NCBI RefSeq assembly: GCF_007991755.1
Contig: NZ_BJYY01000001.1
Coordinates: forward strand, 434,001 to 498,000
Source of the DNA: Cellulomonas aerilata
GTDB lineage: Bacteria > Actinomycetota > Actinomycetes > Actinomycetales > Cellulomonadaceae
Length of the DNA: 64,000 nucleotides
Reading direction: 5' to 3'
Shown: positions 36,709 to 45,474 of the stretch, piece by piece
Position numbering within the stretch: the stretch's first letter is position 1
Layout of the letters: each line of letters begins with the position of its first letter
The notes under the pieces: generated by a model
Database searches by the model: none
What the model was told of the DNA's origin: nothing
Seen by the model: only the letters and a program-made list of their open reading frames with translations
Made by a program: the position numbers and the translations under genes

Positions 36709-37686
36709 ATGACCGGTGCGCAGGCCACACCCGACCGCGCGTCCGCCGCTGCCGCCACCCCGGCGGCGGCGCGGGAGGCGGTGCTGCTCGTCAACGTGCG
36801 CTCCCGGCGCGGGGCGGCGCTGCACGGGACGGTCCGGCGCATGCTCGAGCAGCGCGGGCTCACCATCACCGCCGAGCACCTGGTCACCGACCCTGCCGGC
36901 CAGCTGCCCGACCTCGTCCCGCGGATCCTGGCCGAGCACCCGCCGCTGCTGGTGGTCGGCAGCGGGGACGGCACCATCGCCACGGTCGTCGACCACCTCG
37001 CGCACACCGACACCGTGCTGGGCTACCTGCCCCTGGGGACGACGAACAACTTCGGCCGGAGCCTCGGGCTGCCGCCGCGGCTGCGGGACGCGATCGACGT
37101 CGTCGTGGACGGGCGCGTCGCGCACGTGGACCTCGGGCGGGTGAACGGCGACTGGTTCGCCAACCTCGTCAGCATCGGCGTCTCCGCGGAGGTCGCCGGC
37201 CGCACGCCGCACCTCCTCAAGCGCCACCTGGGCCGGGCGGCCTACGCCGCGACGGCTGCCCGCACGCTGCGCTCCCACCGGCCGTTCACGGCCGAGGTGC
37301 GCAGCGGCGACACGACGTGGCGCGTGCGCACGCACCAGCTCAACATCGCCAACGGCCGGATGCACGGCGGCTCCGCCATCGCCCGCGACGCGAGCCTGGA
37401 GGACCGGCTCCTGGTCGTCTACGCGCTCGGCGGCAGCTCGCGCTTCTCCACGGCCTGGGCGGCGGCACGGCAGGCGCTCACGCCGTGGCAGCCGGTGCAG
37501 CGCAAGGGGTACCTGACCGGCACCGAGTTCCACATCACCACGGACGTACCGCTGACGGTCGACGTCGACGGCGAGGTCTCCGGCATGACACCGATCCACG
37601 TCGAGGTGACGGCGCAGGCGCTGCGCGTGATGGCTCCTCGACATCCCGGTCGGGCGGCACCCGGCCCCGCGTCCGCCCGCGTGTAG
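36709..37686 (+). CDS. Diacylglycerol kinase-like lipid kinase
   Basis: A 325-residue DAGK-family kinase. The nucleotide-binding signature GSGDGTIATVV is near residue 88, with GYLPLGTTNNFGRSLGLP after it. A C-terminal beta domain contains VDVDGEV. Enzymes of this group phosphorylate diacylglycerol or long-chain bases at the membrane. The frame opens at 36700, but the ATG at 36709 is preferred because CAGGAT, a leaderless-type -10, ends seven bases before it and overlaps the earlier ATG. Confidence 0.85.
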   Translation: MTGAQATPDRASAAAATPAAAREAVLLVNVRSRRGAALHGTVRRMLEQRGLTITAEHLVTDPAGQLPDLVPRILAEHPPLLVVGSGDGTIATVVDHLAHTDTVLGYLPLGTTNNFGRSLGLPPRLRDAIDVVVDGRVAHVDLGRVNGDWFANLVSIGVSAEVAGRTPHLLKRHLGRAAYAATAARTLRSHRPFTAEVRSGDTTWRVRTHQLNIANGRMHGGSAIARDASLEDRLLVVYALGGSSRFSTAWAAARQALTPWQPVQRKGYLTGTEFHITTDVPLTVDVDGEVSGMTPIHVEVTAQALRVMAPRHPGRAAPGPASARV

Positions 37687-37773
37687 CGCCCCGAGCCGGG
37701 CGTGCGGACCCGCTGCCGGCACCTGCTCGCTCTGCCCGCGCCGCCGACCTGGTCGGTCGACGAGTTCCCGCAG

Positions 37774-37804
37774 CCTTGACAGGTATCACTGTCAAGGTCA
37801 GCCT
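37774..37804 (+). promoter_or_regulatory. ArsR-type promoter with overlapping operator
   Basis: A sigma-70-like promoter is visible: TTGACA at 37776-37781, a 17-bp spacer, CAGCCT at 37799-37804, then six bases to the GTG at 37811. A perfect 9-bp inverted repeat CCTTGACAG/CTGTCAAGG (37774-37782 and 37789-37797, 6-nt centre) covers the -35 and spacer. Such an arrangement fits autorepression by the encoded HTH protein. Confidence 0.7.
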
Positions 37805-37810
37805 GGTCCG

Positions 37811-38407
37811 GTGCCCGACATCGCGGTGATCGAGGACCCGGGGACGGCGGCGTCGGCGCTGGACCCGCGCCGGTCCCGGCTGCTGGCGGCCCTCGCCGAG
37901 GAGCCGGCGTCCGCGGCGGGCCTGGCGGCGCGGCTCGGGCTGCCGCGCCAGCAGCTGGGCCATCACCTGCGCGCGCTGCAGGACCAGGGCCTGGTCGTCG
38001 AGGTGGCGCACCGGGCGCACGGCGGCCTCACCGAGCGGGTCCTGGCCGCGAGCGCCGACGCGTACGTGGTGTCCCCGGCCGCCCTGGGCGCCGCGGGCGC
38101 GGACCCGGACCGCGTGTCGGACCGGCTCTCGGCGGGGTACCTGCTCGCGCTGGCGGCCCGCGCGGTGCGCGAGGTGGGCGGGCTGGCGCGAGGGGCGGCG
38201 CAGGCCGGCCGACGGCTGCCGACGCTGGCGGTCGACGCCGACGTGCGGTTCGCGTCGCCTGCCGACCGCGCCGCGTTCGCGGACGACCTGGCCCAGGCGG
38301 TCCGCACGCTGGCCGCCCGGTACCACGACGAGGCGGCGCCCGACGGGCGGACCTACCGCGTCGTCGTCCTCAGCCACCCCGCGCCCACCCGGAGGGACCG
38401 ACCATGA
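37811..38407 (+). CDS. ArsR-like winged-HTH regulator
   Basis: A 198-residue protein. The N-terminal winged HTH (about residues 15-75: DPRRSRLLAALAEEPASAAGLAARLGLPRQQLGHHLRALQDQGLVVEV) is followed by a C-terminal domain of about 110 residues without known similarity. Its stop overlaps the SRPBCC gene ATG (ATGA). It presumably represses its own leaderless promoter at 37774-37804. Confidence 0.85.
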   Translation: MPDIAVIEDPGTAASALDPRRSRLLAALAEEPASAAGLAARLGLPRQQLGHHLRALQDQGLVVEVAHRAHGGLTERVLAASADAYVVSPAALGAAGADPDRVSDRLSAGYLLALAARAVREVGGLARGAAQAGRRLPTLAVDADVRFASPADRAAFADDLAQAVRTLAARYHDEAAPDGRTYRVVVLSHPAPTRRDRP

Positions 38408-39249
38408 CCGACCCCGTCGAGCAGCACGTCGAGCGCATGCCCGACGAGCGGGCCAACGACCGGCGACCTGAGGACCCGGACCGCGTCATCGACCTGTCCG
38501 TCGAGGTGCCCGGCACGCCCGAGGAGGTCTGGCGGGCGATCGCCACCGGCCCGGGCATCACGTCGTGGTTCGTCGCGCACGAGGTGGACGAGCGCCCGGG
38601 CGGCCAGGTCCGGATGGACTTCGGCGGCGGGCTCGTGCCCGGCGGGACGGTCACCGCGTGGGAGCCACCACGGCGGCTGGTCCTGGCCGGCGAGGGGGAC
38701 CGCGCGCTGGCGTTCGAGTGGCTGGTCGAGGCGCGCGACGGCGGCACGTGCGTCGTGCGCCTGGTGACCAGCGGCTTCGGCGCGGACGAGAACTGGGACG
38801 CCGAGTACGACGGCCTCAACGAGGGGTGGCCGCTGTTCCTGGAGAACCTGCGCCTGCACCTGACCCACTTCCGCGGTCGGCAGGCCCGTGCGGTGATCCC
38901 CACGGCCACGGTCCCCGGCGACCCCGACGACGCCTTCGCCGGGGTGTGCGCGGCCCTGGGGGTCCCGGCCGACCTGCGCCCCGGTGACGCGCTGACGTCG
39001 TCCGGCCCCGGCGCGCCGCCGCTGGCCGGACGGGTCGCGTCCACCCGGGCGACCGACGGCGTGCGGGCGTACGCCCTGGTCCTGGACGCCCCCGTCCCGG
39101 GGACCGCCTTCCTCGCCGCCGAGCGGTCCGGCGACGCGGTGGCGCTGAGTCTGTGGCTGTACCTGTACGGCCCCGAGGCCCCGGGCCTGGCCGAGCCCTG
39201 GGGCCCGTTCCTGGCGACGTACGCGCAGGCCCGGACGCCGACGGTCTGA
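38404..39249 (+). CDS. SRPBCC protein (AHSA1-like), paired with ArsR regulator
   Basis: A 281-residue protein. The N-terminal half is an AHSA1-type SRPBCC domain (VIDLSVEVPGTPEEVWRAIATGPGITSWFVAHEVDE, to about 170). The C-terminal half (180-281) is an additional domain ending FLATYAQARTPTV. The ArsR-SRPBCC pair is common in actinobacteria, often without a known effector. The four-base overlap with the regulator implies coupled expression. Confidence 0.8.
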   Translation: MTDPVEQHVERMPDERANDRRPEDPDRVIDLSVEVPGTPEEVWRAIATGPGITSWFVAHEVDERPGGQVRMDFGGGLVPGGTVTAWEPPRRLVLAGEGDRALAFEWLVEARDGGTCVVRLVTSGFGADENWDAEYDGLNEGWPLFLENLRLHLTHFRGRQARAVIPTATVPGDPDDAFAGVCAALGVPADLRPGDALTSSGPGAPPLAGRVASTRATDGVRAYALVLDAPVPGTAFLAAERSGDAVALSLWLYLYGPEAPGLAEPWGPFLATYAQARTPTV

Positions 39250-39342
39250 GGCCCGCGCCGCCCGGCGTGGGGTCGCGCCGTCCCCCCGCCGGGGTCTCTC
39301 CGGCGGGCCCGGACGACGCCGGACGACGTCGGAGGCGGCGTC

Positions 39343-39348
39343 TAGAGT
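39343..39348 (+). promoter_or_regulatory. -10 element of leaderless dnaX
   Basis: TAGAGT is followed by seven bases (TCCGTGG) and the GTG at 39356. A second GTG at 39352, in another frame, is not used. Confidence 0.65.
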
Positions 39349-39355
39349 TCCGTGG

Positions 39356-42067
39356 GTGACGACAGCCCTGTACCGCCGCTACCGGCCGGAGACGTTCGGC
39401 GAGGTGATCGGGCAGGAGCACGTCACGGCGCCGCTCATGCAGGCCCTGCGCACGGGCCGGGTGAACCACGCCTACCTGTTCAGCGGCCCCCGCGGCTGCG
39501 GCAAGACGACGTCGGCGCGCATCCTGGCGCGCTGCCTCAACTGCGCGACCGGGCCGACCGACACCCCGTGCGGCGTGTGCCCGTCCTGCGTGGAGCTGGC
39601 CCGGGGAGGACCGGGGTCGCTCGACGTCGTCGAGATCGACGCGGCCAGCCACGGTGGCGTCGACGACGCCCGCGACCTGCGCGAGCGCGCGACCTTCGCC
39701 CCCGCTCGCGACCGCTTCAAGATCTTCATCCTCGACGAGGCGCACATGGTCACCCCGCAGGGCTTCAACGCCCTGCTGAAGATCGTCGAGGAGCCGCCCG
39801 AGCACGTCATGTTCATCTTCGCGACGACGGAGCCGGACAAGGTCATCGGCACCATCCGCTCGCGCACGCACCACTACCCGTTCCGGCTCGTCCCGCCGGA
39901 CGTGCTCACCCGGTACCTCGAGGCGCTGTGCGCCGCCGAGGGCGTCTCGGTGGGGGCCGGCGTGCTGCCCCTGGTGATCCGGGCCGGGGCCGGCTCGGTG
40001 CGCGACTCCCTGTCCGTGCTGGACCAGCTCGTGGCCGGTGCCGACGAGACCGGGATCGACTACGAGCGGGCGGTGCAGCTGCTGGGCTACACGCACTCCA
40101 CCCTGCTCGACGACATCGTCGAGGCGGTCGCCGCGGGCGACGGAGCGAGTGCCTTCCGCGTCGTGGAGCGCGTCATCTCCACCGGTCACGAGCCGCGGCG
40201 GTTCGTGGAGGACCTGCTCGAGCGCCTGCGCGACCTCATCGTGCTGGCGGCGTCCGGGGAGGCGGCCGATGCCGCTCTGCGCGACGTGCCCGCCGACCAG
40301 CTCACCCGCATGCGGGCGCAGGCCGCGCACCTGGGTGCGGCCGAGCTGTCCCGCTCGGCCGACCTGGTCAACGCGGCGCTCGGGGAGATGACCGGCGCGA
40401 CGTCGCCCCGCCTGCACCTGGAGCTCCTCGTCGCGCGCCTCCTCCTGCCCGCCGCCGACGACGGCCTGCTCGGTCACGGCGCGCGGCTGGACCGCCTCGA
40501 GCGCGGTGCCGGCCCGGCGGCCGTGCGGGCCGGCGGGTCCGGCGAGCGGCCGGCGGCGGTGGGGACCGCCGTCGCCCCCGGGCCCCCGGTCACCCCCGAA
40601 CCCGCCGTCGTGCCCGAGCTCAGCGGCCGTGCCGCCGTGCGGGCGGCCGTCGACGCCGCCACGGGCCGCGGCGCGCCCCGGGTGGAGCCGCAGCCCGCAC
40701 CGGAGGTCGTGGCGCCGGTCGCCCCGGTCACCCCGGTCCGGCCGGCGCCGGTGGAGGCGGTCTCCGTCGCGCCCGCCCCCGTCGCGCGCCCGGTCGAGCC
40801 GGCGCCGGTCGAGCCTGCCCCGGTCGAGCCCGCGCCGGTCGCACCCGCCCCGGTCGCGCGCCCGGTCGCGCCGCCCGCCGGCTCGCCGGCAGCAGCCGGG
40901 CCGTCCGCGGCGGACCTCGCAGACGCCGGGCCGTCCGCGGCGGACCTCGCGGACGCCGAGCCGTCCGCGGCGGACCGGGCAGACGCCGAGCCGACCGAGG
41001 GCGATCCCGCCGTGGCCCGACCGGTGCCGGCTGCGGACGAGGGCGCGTGGCCGGAGGTGGCGCGGCCCGGGTCGGTGTCCCGCCCTCGCGAGGGTGCGGC
41101 CGGTCCTGCGGGGCAGGCGACCGCAGCCCAGCCGTCCACGCCCCCCGCCGACGCCGACCGGCGGCCGCCGGCCCCGGTGCACTCCCTGCTGGCGTCCGGG
41201 ACGCCGAACGCCGCCCCGGCGACCCCGTCGGCCGCCCCGCCGGCCGCGGCTCACCCCGACGCCGTCCGCCCGCCGCGCCCTGCCGCGGCGACCGGCCCGG
41301 ACGTCCCCGCCCGGGAGGCCCCCAGCCCCTCGCGCGCCGCCCCGGCCCGGACGGGCGCGTCCGGCACGTCCGGCACGGGTCCGTCCGGCGGGGCCGGACC
41401 GGAGACGGAGGTGCTGCGCCGCCGCTGGCCCGAGGTGCTGGAGACGCTGAGCCGCCTGAAGAAGGTGACCTGGGCGATGGTCAGCCAGAACGCGCAGGTC
41501 GGGGAGCTCACGTCCAGCACGCTCACCCTGCTGTTCCCGGGCCCCGGCCTGGCGACCGCCTTCCGCGCCGGCCCGCACGCGGAGATCGTGCAGCGTGCCG
41601 TGCGCGAGACGCTCGGGTTCGACGTGCGCGTCGAGGGACGGGTCGGCGACGGCGCGTCGGCGGGTGCCCCCGGTGCGGCCGCGAGGCCGTCCGGCGCGGA
41701 GCCCGCGCGCGAGTCACGCGGCCCCCGCGACGCACCCGCCCGGCGCGACCGGGTCGTGGACCGCGCGGCGGCCGAGGCGTCGTGGGACGCGGTCGAGCCG
41801 CCGGACGACGACATCCCGGAGGGTCCGACCGTCGACCAGGTCCCGCCGGACCTCGAGGTACCGCAGGCCCGGAGCAGCGCGCGCGCCGCCGGCGAGCGCG
41901 CCCACGCCGCCTCCGTGCAGCGCACGGTCGCGGCCGGGCCCCCCGTGGAGGACTCGCCCAGCCCCGACGACCCCGACATCGCCACCTCGAACCTCACCGG
42001 CCCCCCGCTCGTGGCACAGCTGCTGGGCGGGACCGTCATCGACGAGCAGGTCGGGGACGAGGCCTGA
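39356..42067 (+). CDS. dnaX: DNA polymerase III subunit gamma/tau
   Basis: A 903-residue clamp-loader ATPase. Visible: ALYRRYRPETFGEVIGQEHV, Walker A FSGPRGCGKTTSA, zinc cysteines CLNCATGPTDTPCGVCPSC, Walker B IFILDEAHM, and SRT arginine finger (IRSRTHHYPFRL). A C-terminal tau-like domain occupies about 680-780. Between lies a long Pro/Ala/Glu-rich linker with APVE tandem repeats and a three-fold 10-residue repeat. It loads the beta clamp and couples polymerase to helicase. GTG start from the leaderless promoter. No frameshift site of the E. coli type was seen. Confidence 0.97.
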   Translation: MTTALYRRYRPETFGEVIGQEHVTAPLMQALRTGRVNHAYLFSGPRGCGKTTSARILARCLNCATGPTDTPCGVCPSCVELARGGPGSLDVVEIDAASHGGVDDARDLRERATFAPARDRFKIFILDEAHMVTPQGFNALLKIVEEPPEHVMFIFATTEPDKVIGTIRSRTHHYPFRLVPPDVLTRYLEALCAAEGVSVGAGVLPLVIRAGAGSVRDSLSVLDQLVAGADETGIDYERAVQLLGYTHSTLLDDIVEAVAAGDGASAFRVVERVISTGHEPRRFVEDLLERLRDLIVLAASGEAADAALRDVPADQLTRMRAQAAHLGAAELSRSADLVNAALGEMTGATSPRLHLELLVARLLLPAADDGLLGHGARLDRLERGAGPAAVRAGGSGERPAAVGTAVAPGPPVTPEPAVVPELSGRAAVRAAVDAATGRGAPRVEPQPAPEVVAPVAPVTPVRPAPVEAVSVAPAPVARPVEPAPVEPAPVEPAPVAPAPVARPVAPPAGSPAAAGPSAADLADAGPSAADLADAEPSAADRADAEPTEGDPAVARPVPAADEGAWPEVARPGSVSRPREGAAGPAGQATAAQPSTPPADADRRPPAPVHSLLASGTPNAAPATPSAAPPAAAHPDAVRPPRPAAATGPDVPAREAPSPSRAAPARTGASGTSGTGPSGGAGPETEVLRRRWPEVLETLSRLKKVTWAMVSQNAQVGELTSSTLTLLFPGPGLATAFRAGPHAEIVQRAVRETLGFDVRVEGRVGDGASAGAPGAAARPSGAEPARESRGPRDAPARRDRVVDRAAAEASWDAVEPPDDDIPEGPTVDQVPPDLEVPQARSSARAAGERAHAASVQRTVAAGPPVEDSPSPDDPDIATSNLTGPPLVAQLLGGTVIDEQVGDEA
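40898..40987 (+). repeat. 30-bp tandem repeat in dnaX linker, three copies
   Basis: Three near-identical 30-base units (40898-40927, 40928-40957, 40958-40987) each encode a 10-residue unit of GPSAADLADA type. A shorter Pro-Val-Glu repeat precedes it (about 40795-40865). The linker is likely length-variable between strains. Confidence 0.85.
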
Positions 42068-42083
42068 CGCACGACCAGCCCGG

Positions 42084-42128
42084 GCACCACGCCGGTCCGA
42101 GCACCACGCCGGCCGGAGCACCACGCCG
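42084..42128. repeat. GCACCACGCCG repeat, three copies with 17-bp period
   Basis: Copies begin at 42084, 42101 and 42118 in the gap after dnaX, just before the VOC gene start at 42145. Confidence 0.75.
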
Positions 42129-42144
42129 AGACGCCGGAGACAGC

Positions 42145-42567
42145 ATGACGCTGCGAGGGTTCGCCACCCTGAACATCTGGGCCGACGACGTCGCCGCGGC
42201 GGCCGACTGGTACGCGCAGGTCACCGGCGTGGAGGCGTACTTCCACCGGTCCGGCCCGGACGGGCGCCTGGCGTACGCCGAGTTCCGGCTCGGCGACCTG
42301 CAGGCGGAGCTCGGCATCATCGACCGGCGCTTCGGGCCGCCGGGCGGGGCCTCCGGCCCGGGCGGCGCCATCATGCACTGGCACGTCGACGACCTCGAGG
42401 GCACGCTCACGCGGCTCCTCGAGCTCGGGGCGACCCCGTATGCACCGGTCACGCCGCGCGGGGAGGGCTTCGTCACCGCGTCGGTGGTGGACCCGTTCGG
42501 CAACGTGCTGGGGATCATGACCAACCCGCACTACCTCGAGATGGTCGGGGGCCGGTCCGGCGGCTGA
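42145..42567 (+). CDS. VOC family protein
   Basis: A 140-residue single-domain glyoxalase-fold protein (TLRGFATLNIWADDVAAAADWYAQVTGVEAYF ... VVDPFGNVLGIMTNPHY). His in MHWHVDDLEG and Glu in AEFRLGDLQAELGII may be metal ligands. It has GGAGA before the ATG. It occupies the place after dnaX where ybaB is usually found, and is unrelated to YbaB. Confidence 0.85.
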   Translation: MTLRGFATLNIWADDVAAAADWYAQVTGVEAYFHRSGPDGRLAYAEFRLGDLQAELGIIDRRFGPPGGASGPGGAIMHWHVDDLEGTLTRLLELGATPYAPVTPRGEGFVTASVVDPFGNVLGIMTNPHYLEMVGGRSGG

Positions 42568-42652
42568 CCGTGGGACCGCCCGCGCGGACGGGGGTTGACG
42601 CCGGCTCGCCGAAGGGGGTGACGGCGGCTCACCTCCGGCGGGAGACTCGACC

Positions 42653-43933
42653 ATGGACGGCGCACAGCTCCTCATGGCAGTGGTCGACGGTGGCGGGACG
42701 GTCCCGCCCGCGATGGGGGTGGCAGCCGAGCTGGGACGCCGCGGCCACCGCGTGCGGGTGCTCGGCGACCCGACGGTCGAGGCGTCCGCACGCGCCGCGG
42801 GGTGCGAGTTCCTGCCGTGGACGACGGCGCCCAGCTTCGCGACCCTCGCCGAGCAGACCGCCGCGCTCGGGGCCGCCGAGCACGGCAGCCCGCGCGCGCG
42901 GATGAGGGTCGTCACCCGGTTCGCCGGCGGACCGGCGATCCGCGCGTTCGCCGACGACGTGCTCGCGGCGACGCGGGCGCAGCCGACGGACGGCGTACTG
43001 GTCGAGGCGATGCTGCCGGGGCTGGTGATCGGCGCGGAGGCGTCCGGCCTGCCGGCGGCCGGGCTCATGGCCAACCTCTACGTGCCTCCGACCCGGGGTC
43101 TGCCGCCGATGAGCACGGGGTGGTCCCCTGGTCGCACCCCGGTGGGAAGGCTGCGCGACACGGCCGTCCTCGGGGCCGCCCGGCTCGCGACGCGGGGGGC
43201 CGCACGTCCGCTCAACCGCATCCGGGCCGAGTACGGGCTGGCGCCGGTACCGGACGTGTTCGCCCAGCTGGACCGGCTGTCCCGCGTGCTGGTGATGTCC
43301 AGCGCGGCGTTCGACTTCCCCGCCACGCTCCCCCCGAACGTGCGGTACGTCGGGCCGCAGACCGACGACCCGGACTGGGCCGGCGGGCAGGACTGGCGAC
43401 CGGACGGGGACGGTCCGCTCGTGCTGGTCGGCATGAGCTCGGTCTACCAGCGCCAGGCGGGCGTGCTCCGCACGGTCGCGCAGGCGCTGGGGTCGCTGCC
43501 CGTGCGCGGCGTGATCACCACCGGGCGCGCGGTCGCGCCCGACGAGGTGCCCGCGGCCGCCGACATCCGGGTCGTGCGGTCGGCACCGCACCGCGAGGTG
43601 CTGCGCGAGGCGTCCGTCGTCGTGACCCACGCCGGGCACGGCACGGTGCTCAAGAGCCTGGCCGCCGGCGTCCCCGTCGTGTGCCTGCCGATGGGCCGCG
43701 ACCAGCGCGCCAACGCCGCCCGGGTGGTCCGGCTGGGCGCCGGGGTGCGGGTCTCGCCCCGGGCGTCGGCGGACCGCGTGGCAGCCGCCGTCCGCCAGGT
43801 GCTGGCCGACCCGTCCTTCGCCTCGGCCGCCGCCCGGACTGCGCAGGTGCTGGCCTCCGAGGCCGCCACCCACCCCAGCGCCGCGGACGAGGTCGAGGCG
43901 ATGATCGGGGTGACGCCCGCCCGGAGCCGCTGA
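42653..43933 (+). CDS. Glycosyltransferase family 1 (MGT/UGT type)
   Basis: A 426-residue GT-B glycosyltransferase of the macrolide/antibiotic glycosyltransferase type. The N-terminal half carries VDGGGTVPPAMGVAAELGRRGHRVRV, and the C-terminal NDP-sugar site has VVVTHAGHGTVLKSLAAGVPVVCLPMGRDQRANAARV with the donor-binding His and Glu/Gln. The acceptor is unknown; no secondary-metabolite cluster is near. The Shine-Dalgarno is moderate (CGGGAGA). Confidence 0.85.
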   Translation: MDGAQLLMAVVDGGGTVPPAMGVAAELGRRGHRVRVLGDPTVEASARAAGCEFLPWTTAPSFATLAEQTAALGAAEHGSPRARMRVVTRFAGGPAIRAFADDVLAATRAQPTDGVLVEAMLPGLVIGAEASGLPAAGLMANLYVPPTRGLPPMSTGWSPGRTPVGRLRDTAVLGAARLATRGAARPLNRIRAEYGLAPVPDVFAQLDRLSRVLVMSSAAFDFPATLPPNVRYVGPQTDDPDWAGGQDWRPDGDGPLVLVGMSSVYQRQAGVLRTVAQALGSLPVRGVITTGRAVAPDEVPAAADIRVVRSAPHREVLREASVVVTHAGHGTVLKSLAAGVPVVCLPMGRDQRANAARVVRLGAGVRVSPRASADRVAAAVRQVLADPSFASAAARTAQVLASEAATHPSAADEVEAMIGVTPARSR

Positions 43934-44010
43934 CCGCTGGCCTGGTCCGACGGCCGTCACCGACGGCCCCGCCCGACCGCGCCGCGCGGCGCGCCACGGG
44001 CCACTGCGGC

Positions 44011-44016
44011 TAGCCT
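44011..44016 (+). promoter_or_regulatory. -10 element upstream of nfo
   Basis: TAGCCT lies about 29 bases upstream of the nfo ATG, which has its own ribosome site CAGGAGGA. Confidence 0.45.
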
Positions 44017-44045
44017 GGCGCGAGCCCGGCCACAGGAGGACGACC

Positions 44046-44807
44046 ATGCCGCTCATCGGCGCCCATGTGCGCGGCGACGACCCGGTGGCGATGGCCGCCG
44101 AGGTCGACGCGCAGTCCGTGCAGCTCTTCCTCGCCGACCCGCAGGGGTGGAAGAAGCCCGTCCCCCGGGACGACGCCGACGCGATCCTCGACTCCGGCCT
44201 CGGCGTCTACGCGCACGCGCCGTACCTGGTCAACGTCGCCTCGACGAACAACAAGATCCGCATCCCCAGCCGCAAGATGATCGAGCAGCACGCGGCCGCC
44301 GCCGCCGGCCTCGGGGCCCGGGGGCTCGTCGTCCACGGCGGGCACGTCGGGGAGGGCGACGACATCGCCGTCGGCGTGGACAACTGGCGCAAGACGTTCG
44401 CCCGCGCGACGTTCCCCGTGCGCGTCCTGGTGGAGAACACGGCCGGGGGCGAGAACGCCTGCGCGCGTACGCTGGACCGGATCGCGATGCTGTGGGACGC
44501 GATCGGCGAGTACGACGTCGGCGTGTGCCTGGACACCTGCCACGCCTGGGCGGCCGGGGAGGACCTGGAGACGATCGTCGAACGGGTCCGCGCCGTCACC
44601 GGTCGCGTGGACCTCGTGCACGCCAACAGCTCGCGGGACCCGTTCGGGTCCAGCCGCGACCGGCACGCCAGCTTCGCCACCGGCGAGATCCCGCCGGAGC
44701 TCATCGCGCACGTCGTGCGGGAGGCGGGCTGCGACGTCCTCGTCGAGACCCCGGCGGAGCGTCAGGCCGAGGACATCGCGTTCCTGCGGGCCGCGCTCGC
44801 GGGGTGA
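44046..44807 (+). CDS. nfo: Deoxyribonuclease IV (AP endonuclease, Nfo family)
   Basis: A 253-residue zinc-dependent AP endonuclease with xylose-isomerase-like barrel. Metal-binding residues are visible in VVHGGHVGEG, LVENTAGG, CLDTCHAWAAGED, VHANSS and DRHASF. It cleaves DNA 5' to abasic sites during base excision repair. It sits between the glycosyltransferase and recR, within the block where other genomes have ybaB. Confidence 0.95.
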   Translation: MPLIGAHVRGDDPVAMAAEVDAQSVQLFLADPQGWKKPVPRDDADAILDSGLGVYAHAPYLVNVASTNNKIRIPSRKMIEQHAAAAAGLGARGLVVHGGHVGEGDDIAVGVDNWRKTFARATFPVRVLVENTAGGENACARTLDRIAMLWDAIGEYDVGVCLDTCHAWAAGEDLETIVERVRAVTGRVDLVHANSSRDPFGSSRDRHASFATGEIPPELIAHVVREAGCDVLVETPAERQAEDIAFLRAALAG

Positions 44808-44862
44808 GCCGCCGCGCAGCCGCACCCGAACACCGTGGGCGGGCGGCGTCGGTGTCACCCCG

Positions 44863-44868
44863 TAGGCT
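44863..44868 (+). promoter_or_regulatory. -10 element of leaderless recR
   Basis: TAGGCT is followed by six bases (GACGGC) and the GTG at 44875. Confidence 0.6.
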
Positions 44869-44874
44869 GACGGC

Positions 44875-45474
44875 GTGTACGAAGGCGCGGTCCAGGACCT
44901 GATCGACGAGCTCGGGCGACTGCCCGGCGTCGGTCCCAAGAGCGCGCAGCGGATCGCCTTCCACCTGCTCGCGGCCGACCCCACCGATGTGCGGCGCCTC
45001 GTCGACGCCCTCACCGAGGTCAAGGCGCGGGTCCGCTTCTGCGAGGTCTGCGGCAACGTCTCGCAGGAGCCGCAGTGCCGGGTCTGCCGTGACCCGCGGC
45101 GGTCCGACGAGGTGATCTGCGTCGTGGAGGAGCCCAAGGACGTCGTCGCGATCGAGCGCACCCGCGAGTTCCGCGGCAAGTACCACGTGCTCGGCGGCGC
45201 CATCAACCCGATCGCCGGGGTCGGCCCGGACGACCTGCGGATCAAGGACCTGCTGTCGCGGCTGGCCAGCGGCGTGGTCACCGAGGTCATCCTGGCGACC
45301 GACCCGAACGTCGAGGGCGAGGCCACGGCCACGTACCTCGCCCGCATGCTCGTGCCCATGGGGCTCACCGTGAGCCGGCTGGCCTCAGGCCTGCCGGTCG
45401 GCGGCGACCTCGAGTACGCCGACGAGATCACTCTCGGACGGGCGTTCGAAGGACGGAGGCGGATCAATGCCTGA
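44875..45474 (+). CDS. recR: Recombination mediator RecR
   Basis: A 199-residue RecR, the usual length. It has an N-terminal helix-hairpin-helix ([17 protein letters not shown]), a C4 zinc finger ([16 protein letters not shown]) and a Toprim domain ([16 protein letters not shown] ... [14 protein letters not shown]). With RecO and RecF it loads RecA at gaps. Its stop overlaps the DUF5063 gene by eight bases. Confidence 0.97.
   Translation: MYEGAVQDLIDELGRLPGVGPKSAQRIAFHLLAADPTDVRRLVDALTEVKARVRFCEVCGNVSQEPQCRVCRDPRRSDEVICVVEEPKDVVAIERTREFRGKYHVLGGAINPIAGVGPDDLRIKDLLSRLASGVVTEVILATDPNVEGEATATYLARMLVPMGLTVSRLASGLPVGGDLEYADEITLGRAFEGRRRINA

Noticed and set aside
39352-42144. Very long plus-strand frame overlapping dnaX in another frame
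   Set aside because: It is the out-of-frame shadow of dnaX, rich in Arg and Gly. Only its last part, from 42145, is a real VOC gene.
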